From the NCBI GenBank assembly GCA_026391355.1, contig JAPLDH010000055.1, positions 1 through 50,729 of the forward strand: a DNA stretch of 50,729 nucleotides. The letters are read 5' to 3'. Source of the stretch: Bacteroidota bacterium (GTDB lineage: Bacteria > Bacteroidota > Bacteroidia > Bacteroidales > FEN-979). This document shows positions 44,901 to 50,729 of this stretch, one piece after another. The number at the start of each line of letters is the position of its first letter. The stretch's first letter is position 1. A program made the position numbers and the translations under genes. The notes under the pieces are model-generated. The model was not told where the DNA came from. It saw only the letters and a list, made by a program, of their open reading frames with translations, and did no database searches.

Positions 44901-45723
44901 GACAACGTTCCAATTTGATACCACAAGTCATATTCCTGTCGTAAAATCATTCAACTCTTCTACTGGGATTGCAACCTGGACATTCAATAATATTGACCTG
45001 CCACCAAATGTCATCCCTCCGCAAGGTGAGGGATGGGTTTTATATCATGTTAACCAAAAAGCAAATCTTCCCAGTGGAACACAGATTAAAAATAGGGCTT
45101 CTATAAAATTCGATTTCAATGATCCCATGCTAACCAACTATACCACAAATACGATTGATGCCGGAACGCCATCCAGCACTGTAAAACCTTTTGCAACATA
45201 TATGGGTGATACTACTTACCGTATTTACTGGTCAGGCCAGGATGAAGCTCAGGGATCAGGCATCCAGGATTATACAATTTATGTTTCAGAAAACCAGAAT
45301 AGTAATTACACTGCCTGGAAATCAAATACAACTGATACAACTGCATTATTTACCGGCAAGAGCGGTCATACCTATTATTTTTACAGTATTGCCCGCGATC
45401 AGGTTGGACATGTGGAGTTGCCTCCAATTGGGTATGATCTTGTTATTACAAAAGTTGGAATAAATGAAGTTGCAAAATCCAAGAATTGTTGCTTAAGCAT
45501 TTACCCCAACCCCTTTAACGACAAAACTACAATCGAATTCTCAAATCCGGATCATAAATCCTATCATTTGATAATCAATGATCTTTTTGGCAAAACCGTT
45601 TCCGAAATAAATGATATTACCGGCAGTAAAGTAGAAATTGCAAAAGGAAATATGGCTCCCGGGGTCTACATTGTTAATTTAGTCGGTGAAAATGCGTTGG
45701 TCGGGAAGATGATAATTCAATAA
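41977..45723 (+). CDS. Large secreted multidomain T9SS protein with duplicated jelly-roll domains
   Basis: About 1250 aa; start taken at MKKVIIISF (an ATG two codons upstream is also possible). A signal peptide ends near AHSQN. Two tandem domains of about 155 residues (about 30-185 and 190-345) share long identical strings such as IPDSNQNPRLRFWHWW and GGPGWYIDDI; each has a jelly-roll/MAM-like outline with conserved Cys. A CARDB-like segment follows (about 350-445), then an IPT/TIG domain (about 450-545; YTITPDHGGNFGNVTVEITG), a long unrecognised part (about 550-920), a DUF11-like/surface repeat domain (about 930-1065; IHFENKDSATASAQNIYITD), an FN3-like segment, and a T9SS sorting domain from YPNPFND. 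Probably a cell-surface adhesin or enzyme carrier. The middle part is unknown. Confidence 0.85.
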   Translation: MKKVIIISFCFILSFFIIGKAHSQNVIWSEDFEGNWSNDWYADFGNWQVGTPTIGPGSAHSGLNCATVGLNVNCQPNFNSRLININSFVIPDSNQNPRLRFWHWWSIPGCPYYFSTSYAYVQIKENGSSDWINISPGGNIWNYAFIDLKSYAGKTVQIAFFYHSDCNGGPGWYIDDISLQTGQINFSFPENFEAGMGFWYSDFGSWQVGKPTIGPQGGHNSLNCATIGLEGNCQPNFNSSFNSRLISPVFIIPDSNQNPRLRFWHWWNIPGCSYYFTTSYASVQIKENDSSNWITISPQYIGTGGNIWNFALIDLESYAGKTVQIAFFYHSDCNGGPGWYIDDIDLDYTRYYDVGTYKIIGPQGIIKIDSVLFPKAIVKNYGLNPETFNTKFSIDPVYSSIKQTTLQPGQTDTLSFDSWIATPAYSYKAKCKSLLSNDEDIRNDSLESTVIVSSGHGPEIYTITPDHGGNFGNVTVEITGNGFMPGARVKLTRSGQQDIVADSSVTQVPNANKIITTFVMDSAQLGQWNLAITNPDSLFTVFYNGFTIENNISELWVNITGNQKLLSGTESLYVISYGNNGNTDENSAEIIIWFNKLFSSKIYKESVDSSCIINPSLIAPDYYDNNVGYIVTCSKISPSKTNTLFLMLSGVAPPHTHYPVYLRISNALHFLTDSTKSINIKNNIVEFKNNKKHGSDNNIYSVCMQLWGREWGGFFPNKNAIHPMFIFRKMDNSGNILFETSFSQFSDPSVFLNYEIYNGLRRQWLQEYSLSEMKHVMTEDLKYQPLTEDNYNNCIQISKEEEEAFLSSFRSFCVTCLLNTTYHLDQPFKDDAKQAYSCFGLPEKAAELSGFNDGQGFLTKWEETQNVQPYILYQEVFDYHFTDYGFMVVSKDAFATIGENILTYKDKEYNKKMDVELTTSRDPNNKSGPIGFGSFHHIPTDEPLYYIIHFENKDSATASAQNIYITDTLSSNLDWTTFQFDTTSHIPVVKSFNSSTGIATWTFNNIDLPPNVIPPQGEGWVLYHVNQKANLPSGTQIKNRASIKFDFNDPMLTNYTTNTIDAGTPSSTVKPFATYMGDTTYRIYWSGQDEAQGSGIQDYTIYVSENQNSNYTAWKSNTTDTTALFTGKSGHTYYFYSIARDQVGHVELPPIGYDLVITKVGINEVAKSKNCCLSIYPNPFNDKTTIEFSNPDHKSYHLIINDLFGKTVSEINDITGSKVEIAKGNMAPGVYIVNLVGENALVGKMIIQ

Positions 45724-45766
45724 ACCGATTGGGCGTTACCTGATTACTGTTTTGCAATCCGTCAAG

Positions 45767-45774
45767 TATGTTTG
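45767..45774 (+). promoter_or_regulatory. Possible -7 element (TATGTTTG) upstream of the helicase operon
   Basis: An exact TAnnTTTG match 36 nt before the start of the 155-aa gene. No TTG is found at the proper -33 spacing, so it is only suggestive. Confidence 0.3.
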
Positions 45775-45809
45775 CAGTCCAGGTACGTATTGTTTAACAT
45801 CCAATTAAA

Positions 45810-46277
45810 ATGAATATAATAGTAAAAAAAATATGGCTTGGTACGCTTTATAACGAAGCAATCATTAAACAACAAAAAAATGGATTAGAAAATAGCTTAA
45901 AATGGCTAAAAAATAAAGTTAGTAAAAATCCATTTGATGTTGATGCCCAAATGGCTTATCGTGACTTATTAGACATAAATAATAGGGATTCACTGATAAA
46001 AAAAGCAGAAATAGAAGTGCATGATACCTGTGCCAAAATTATCCGGGATAAAACAAAACAACCAGTATTGCTAGTTGCAAAAGCATATGCATATAGAGCA
46101 GAACTTAGTAGCTTGGGTGTTGACAGGCATAGAAATGCGAAATCTGCTTTGGACATTTTATTCAAGTTCGAAGTCAAGGACGAAGAAGTGACTTATCTTA
46201 TTGACATGTGTGAATCAATTATTGATGGACATGGCAGGCCGATAATTTTAAGACGGGACGAAATTATCAAATATTGA
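45810..46277 (+). CDS. 155-aa protein of unknown function, partner of the helicase gene
   Basis: I do not recognise this protein. It is mostly alpha-helical by composition, with no signal peptide or membrane segment: a basic N-terminal helix pair (about 20-45; NGLENSLKWLKNKVSK), a middle helical part (QPVLLVAKAYAYRAELSSLG, about 84-103), then an acidic helix (VKDEEVTYLIDMCESIIDGH) and a short basic end. The repeating helix pattern would fit a small TPR-like or helical-bundle scaffold. It lies 39 bp upstream of the 1340-aa helicase, in the same direction, so the two are probably co-expressed. Catalytic motifs are absent. Confidence 0.65.
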   Translation: MNIIVKKIWLGTLYNEAIIKQQKNGLENSLKWLKNKVSKNPFDVDAQMAYRDLLDINNRDSLIKKAEIEVHDTCAKIIRDKTKQPVLLVAKAYAYRAELSSLGVDRHRNAKSALDILFKFEVKDEEVTYLIDMCESIIDGHGRPIILRRDEIIKY

Positions 46278-46316
46278 AGCAGAAAATCCTGTTAATATTT
46301 TAATAACCATTTAAAA

Positions 46317-49300
46317 ATGACAAAGAATTACGACTTACAAGACTCATGGGGTATTGCCATGATAGAAGCTGATTTTCAATCCAAGTCATCTCAAGATTGG
46401 CAAGAATATATAGAATTTGCAACTCATAATGATTATTGGAAAGCATTTTCCAAGTTTGAAAGAGATATTCTATACCAATCAGAAAGGAACGCGAAGAACA
46501 CTAAACGCTTATCGAGTAAACAAATGCTTATGGCATTAAAAGTGGCTGAAAAGATTGACAATTTAAGGGACCAGCAGGAAAAAAGTGAAGAAGCATCCCA
46601 TTCCATTGAATCTGCAACTTCAAAGCAGCATATAAAACATGTCACTTTTCGAGTGGCTTGGCATGATAACAAATGGGATGGAACAATATGCGCAAATCCG
46701 TTTAGAAATCGTTATTGCAGTGGATTTAATTCTTTACTGTCCGAAAGAATTCGTAAGCGAAAGGCACAAAACATTAATTTAGAGGAACTTCATAAGGGTA
46801 GCGGGGTCTCATTAGAATATGTGCCACCATGTTTCTGGGGTATTAATGTTTTTGGGAGTAAAGATATTAGTATAGAGCATGATAACCCAGCCGAGTCTAA
46901 ACTGAATCATATTAACGAAACTCTTCCATCCCAATCATTGTTTAGCTGGCCGTTCTCTATTTCTTTCACTCGCGATAACGATCAATTTAAATTAGAAGGA
47001 TCTTATCCAAAGAATCTTGAAGAGGTCCGGATTCCTCGATTTAATTCAAAGATTCATAAAAATCAATCCGTTGCTTTTATTTATACAAAATTTAGCAATC
47101 CTCTTACCGAAGAAGAGCAACAATATTTAGTGATTGGATGTGGGTTGGTCACGGATAAGGGAGCTCCTACCTGGTTTGAACCATTCTCGATTATTGAAGA
47201 AAAACGTGCAAGTAAGTCAAAATTGAGAAATTTTCCTTCAATGAACTGGGCATTACGCTACTCGTTATCAGATTCGAATCTTCTGGTTCGCATGCCATAC
47301 CATGAATATTTAGAATATGTTGATAAACCAGGTATTGATGAGGAAAAGAAACAGAAGTATTTAGAAAAAATAAAAGTCGCCATCACTGAACCGGAGTTGG
47401 AACATTGTTTTAAATATGTTGCAATGGATATTGATGATGATGAAGCAATATATATTCTTTCAAAAATGCGTCAGCGGTTAATTGATTGTGAAAAGGATGG
47501 TATTGTACCAATAGCTCAGATGAACCAAAAAATCAGGGCCATTGATGAATTACTTGAGCATTGCTGGATAAAAAGAAGTTACTTCCCCGGGTTTGGTTCG
47601 ATTTGTCGTGAGATGTTAAATTGGGATAAACCAGAGTTCCTGTTGGATGAATTTGTTGATGATTTACAAGGAAATGAAGGCGCTGAGTATGCCGCTAAAT
47701 TTTTAGAACTTATTTCAAAACCATCGGCTGATCCGGCATATAAGAAATATATGGCTTTACTTCGTGAAGTGAAATCGAGATGTTTGGAGAGCTATGGTCT
47801 TGGTGTGGAGCAGTTTTTGCATTTATGTATGCTTAATTTAAAACCGTTCCAGTTCAAAAGAGTACTTGACGGAAAACTAATTCTGTCAGGTGATTGGAAA
47901 AAAACAATTGATGATGAAAAAAGATCGCATGATCTAACATTGATATGTGATAACCCTTATCTATTATTTGAAGAATATAAAAGCTATGATTCATGGATTG
48001 ATGATGTAACCGGGGAAGAAAAGGATAACCCTATTGAATTATTCAAAATAGATGTTGCATATTTTCCGGATACTCGTTTTGGAATTGACCGTATAGAATT
48101 ACAAACTCAAATGAAATACAATGATAAGCGTAGAATAAGAGCTTTGCTTATTCGATTTTTATCAACGTTGGAAAATACTGGTCATTGCTTTGCAGATGCC
48201 TCAGAAGTTGAAAATGCTCTTAAAAATTATCCATTGTTCTATAATGCAGGAGCTGATTATCAATTGCCAGGCAAATTTTTTGATAACTTGAGCAATGATT
48301 ATGTCATTCATTTTGAGGAAAATGATAAAAAACTAAAAATTATCTCTGCTAATGATACAATTTATTATTATTTGAATGAAGTTTATCGTGCTGAACAAGA
48401 AATTGAAGAGGTTATAGAATTGCTTTTACAGGAAAAAGATAATTCCGTATTCTTTGAAGATATTGACGCTTATCTTATGACAAGTATTCATGGGAACGGA
48501 GATAAAAATCAAGGACTAAACGAAAAATTTCATGGTCATTTTGATGAAGCCTTATTCATTGAAGAAAGAAAACGTCTCTATGAGAATATCTACAAGAAGA
48601 AATTCTTTGTTTTAGCGGGTAATCCAGGCAGCGGCAAATCGCATGAATTGCTCAATATCATTACTGATTTCAAGAAAAAAGGTCAAAAATATCTTTTACT
48701 GGCGCCAACAGGTAAAGCAACACTTCGCCTTAAGACAGATTCAGATTTCCCGGAAATTGAAGCCTTCACAATTGATAAATTCATGGCAGATATCAGATCT
48801 GGCAAGGTTTCAAAAACTTCTGTCTACGAATATCAAAATCTTATCATTGATGAAATGTCGATGGTTGACTTGATGAAACTTCGCGATCTGTTCCGTCTTT
48901 TTAATTTTAAAATCCCCTCCTTCCAAAGATTGATTCTTGTTGGGGATCCTCATCAGCTACCTGCAATAGGATACGGTAAGGTCCTAAAGGATATATTGTA
49001 TTTTTTATCTACTCACCCTAAATACTCTGGATCATATATAGAACTTCAAACTAATTGCAGGCAAGAACTTGCAGAAAGTCAGATTTTAGAATTTAGTGAC
49101 GGTTATATTACGGATGGTGAAATAAGCCCGGCACTCAGAGAAAAAATCATGTCGGCTGATGTAAATATTTCAAAAGGATTCAGAGTTCACTTTTGGCAGT
49201 CAGAGGAGGAACTGAATAAAAAGGTCGATGAAGAGTTTGAATATTTATGTAATGAGCTAAAGATCGAAGGGCCTAAATTATCAAAATTGAATCTGCTATT

Positions 49301-50339
49301 CAAATTGAAGGCAGACGGTCATTTGTCAAGCAAAACTCAATATAACCTGGAATATTTTCAGATTTTATCTCCTTATAGGTCTGATTTCTTTGGTACAGGT
49401 CACATCAATGATTATATTCAAATGGATTATAAAAAAGAACAACAGTTGGAATTGATGGATAACTTGTTCAAGCAATCAGATAAGATCATTCGTACTAAAA
49501 ATTATTATGTCAAAAACAGGTTGATATTATCGAATGGTTCAATTGGTTTTATCAGAAAGGATAAAGAACCTATGCTATATTTTCCCGAATTAGAGGAACC
49601 AATGCTTCTAAATGGGGCTGATGGAATTCGTTCCGGTGAGCAAGAGTATTTTGATTTGGCATTTGCCATAACCGTACATAAATCCCAGGGTAGTGGCTTC
49701 AATCATATCTTTTTTGTTTTACCAAAAAAGTCAAGCCTACTCTCAAAAGAACTTATATATACCGCATTGTCGCGTAGTCGTGAGTCTTTGACGATTTTTG
49801 TACAGGGGCAAACAAGCGACCTGTTTGAAAAATCAGTCTTTGAAAAAGCCAGGTTAAGATCATATACCGAATCCCGGAGAACTTCCCTGTTATTGGATAA
49901 ACCATTTCGCTATTATGCTTTGGAAGCCGATGGAAAATTTATTGAATCCAGAGTAGAACTATTGATCTATCAAGCGCTTAAGGATTACCAAAATCGGGTG
50001 GGTGTAAAAAATCTTAGCTTTGTTTATGAGGTAGTCCCCGTTATTGATGGCCAGGAATTACCAATGAAAACTGATTTCACTGTAGTCACAAACCAAGGTA
50101 TCTGGTATTGGGAACATTTAGGTCGTCTTGGAAATAAAAAATATGAATGGACGTGGCAGCAAGTCAAAAAGCCGTCATATCAACAGTTTAATGCTTATGA
50201 TAAGTTATTGACGACCCATGAACGAAATGGCATTAATCCGGATAAGATTAAAGAAATAATAACTCTGCTTGTAGAAAATCGATTAAGCACTGAAGATACT
50301 ACTGATCGGTATTCGAAACATCATTATTCTTTAAGATAA
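46317..50339 (+). CDS. RecD2-like SF1B helicase with unknown N-terminus and C-terminal PD-(D/E)XK-like domain
   Basis: A 1340-aa cytoplasmic protein. Residues about 100-300 hold an unrecognised domain with the landmarks HVTFRVAWHDNKWDGTIC and NPFRNRYCSG. About 480-640 resembles the RecD2 helix-hairpin-helix region (NPYLLFEEY; KRRIRALLIRFLSTLENTGH). Helicase motifs follow: Walker A AGNPGSGKS (about 766), LAPTGKATLRL (motif Ia), Walker B IIDEMSMVD (about 841), VGDPHQLPAIG (motif III, about 874), AFAITVHKSQGSGF (about 1115) and YTALSRSRESL (motif VI, about 1147). The last about 130 residues read ESRVELLIYQAL, KTDFTVV and WYWEHLGRL, a PD-(D/E)XK-like order (E...D...E-x-L) seen at the ends of other helicases. 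A DNA-processing or anti-phage role is plausible; no exact system is recognised. Confidence 0.85.
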   Translation: MTKNYDLQDSWGIAMIEADFQSKSSQDWQEYIEFATHNDYWKAFSKFERDILYQSERNAKNTKRLSSKQMLMALKVAEKIDNLRDQQEKSEEASHSIESATSKQHIKHVTFRVAWHDNKWDGTICANPFRNRYCSGFNSLLSERIRKRKAQNINLEELHKGSGVSLEYVPPCFWGINVFGSKDISIEHDNPAESKLNHINETLPSQSLFSWPFSISFTRDNDQFKLEGSYPKNLEEVRIPRFNSKIHKNQSVAFIYTKFSNPLTEEEQQYLVIGCGLVTDKGAPTWFEPFSIIEEKRASKSKLRNFPSMNWALRYSLSDSNLLVRMPYHEYLEYVDKPGIDEEKKQKYLEKIKVAITEPELEHCFKYVAMDIDDDEAIYILSKMRQRLIDCEKDGIVPIAQMNQKIRAIDELLEHCWIKRSYFPGFGSICREMLNWDKPEFLLDEFVDDLQGNEGAEYAAKFLELISKPSADPAYKKYMALLREVKSRCLESYGLGVEQFLHLCMLNLKPFQFKRVLDGKLILSGDWKKTIDDEKRSHDLTLICDNPYLLFEEYKSYDSWIDDVTGEEKDNPIELFKIDVAYFPDTRFGIDRIELQTQMKYNDKRRIRALLIRFLSTLENTGHCFADASEVENALKNYPLFYNAGADYQLPGKFFDNLSNDYVIHFEENDKKLKIISANDTIYYYLNEVYRAEQEIEEVIELLLQEKDNSVFFEDIDAYLMTSIHGNGDKNQGLNEKFHGHFDEALFIEERKRLYENIYKKKFFVLAGNPGSGKSHELLNIITDFKKKGQKYLLLAPTGKATLRLKTDSDFPEIEAFTIDKFMADIRSGKVSKTSVYEYQNLIIDEMSMVDLMKLRDLFRLFNFKIPSFQRLILVGDPHQLPAIGYGKVLKDILYFLSTHPKYSGSYIELQTNCRQELAESQILEFSDGYITDGEISPALREKIMSADVNISKGFRVHFWQSEEELNKKVDEEFEYLCNELKIEGPKLSKLNLLFKLKADGHLSSKTQYNLEYFQILSPYRSDFFGTGHINDYIQMDYKKEQQLELMDNLFKQSDKIIRTKNYYVKNRLILSNGSIGFIRKDKEPMLYFPELEEPMLLNGADGIRSGEQEYFDLAFAITVHKSQGSGFNHIFFVLPKKSSLLSKELIYTALSRSRESLTIFVQGQTSDLFEKSVFEKARLRSYTESRRTSLLLDKPFRYYALEADGKFIESRVELLIYQALKDYQNRVGVKNLSFVYEVVPVIDGQELPMKTDFTVVTNQGIWYWEHLGRLGNKKYEWTWQQVKKPSYQQFNAYDKLLTTHERNGINPDKIKEIITLLVENRLSTEDTTDRYSKHHYSLR

Positions 50340-50729
50340 TTTTGAAGATTTTCCGGTTGATTTGGTAATAAAGTTACAATAAAACTCTATTCTATGGTTA
50401 TCTGTATATTCCGGCCATACTGACACCACCATTCCGGTGATACTGCCCCCCTGGCGAGGAGGATTTTCTGAGGACAAAATGTAAAAGAACAGTCAATGGC
50501 TATTTTGTTTGTAAAATTATTCTTTTTTAGTTTTTAAACACTTCTTTACTATTTTTTTTGAAACCCATTTATAAGAACCTCCTAAATTCTTTTGACCCTG
50601 ATCTAAACTGCTACCAGCAAACGGTACAAATTGATACCACCCCGGGGAGAAGGCGACCACGTTATGGGTCTAGTAGATATCATTAAGGCAAGTATCAGGG
50701 AGCATTTCGATGTTTCATTTTGAGAGGTA
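50340..50729. mobile_element. Probable IS21-like terminal-repeat region at the right window edge
   Basis: No complete gene. On the minus strand short direct repeats of the type GGTGGTATCAATTTGTACCG, GGGGCAGTATCACCGGAAT and GGTGGTGTCAGTATGGCCGG occur at about 50625-50640 and 50415-50455; such spaced repeats are typical of IS21-family ends. A minus-strand frame of about 50 codons (about 50515-50665; includes PGWYQFVPFAGSSLDQGQKN) ends at a TAA and could instead be a real C-terminal coding fragment. Both readings are tentative because the window ends here. Confidence 0.4.

Overview
The window reads as Bacteroidota (Bacteroidetes) chromosome, probably from an uncultured aerobic or microaerobic member. 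Evidence: three long secreted proteins end in type IX secretion (T9SS) sorting domains, there is a TonB-dependent receptor with an N-terminal carboxypeptidase-like domain and a GWxTD protein, several promoters fit the Bacteroidota pattern (TTG at -33, TAnnTTTG at -7), and intergenic DNA is AT-rich. No rRNA or tRNA gene was recognised.

Layout. 1-1321: an IS66-like transposase-gene fragment at the left edge, a TPR protein and a collapsed type IIG restriction-modification gene. 1456-7893 (minus): a SnoaL-like lipoprotein, an M14 carboxypeptidase with PKD and T9SS domains, and a 1224-aa VPS10/BNR-type propeller protein with PKD and T9SS domains. 7935-17406 (minus): a long respiratory operon transcribed as Tat-exported FeS protein, NrfD-like membrane protein, membrane-anchored cytochrome c, DoxX-like protein, SCO copper chaperone, caa3 oxidase subunits I, III, IV and II, and heme O synthase. 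It looks like a compact quinol-to-oxygen chain in which an FeS/NrfD/cytochrome c module takes the place of complex III. 17631-27579: a CBM9-like protein, a small membrane protein, a thioredoxin-fold protein, a TMTC-like membrane protein, SmpB, an M16 protease, and a TonB receptor under a TPP riboswitch, so probably a thiamin importer. 27867-32068: AroQ, a family 2 glycosyltransferase, the GWxTD protein and a Tag glycosylase. 32139-39457: a TolC/MFP/RND efflux operon divergent from a tandem pair of PAS-LuxR regulators. 39458-41970: an accessory island in which a YhcG/DUF1016 nuclease lies between two decayed 3' ends of a VapE-like gene. 41977-50339: a 1250-aa T9SS protein and a two-gene unit of a 155-aa unknown and a 1340-aa RecD2-like helicase with a C-terminal PD-(D/E)XK-like domain (a defence candidate). 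50340-50729: sequence resembling IS21 terminal repeats.

Most unusual points: (1) at least nine tandem arrays of 7-8 bp words (one with a 15-bp composite unit), most with one alternating purine or pyrimidine position, several at or inside gene 3' ends; (2) a 47-bp repeat found twice, each copy ending exactly on a TAA stop codon; (3) the minimal FeS/NrfD/cytochrome c module fused to a caa3 operon, with two FeS-ligand cysteines replaced; (4) the VapE-remnant direct repeats around DUF1016; (5) the helicase-nuclease gene pair. All functional statements come from reading the sequence; no database search was run.
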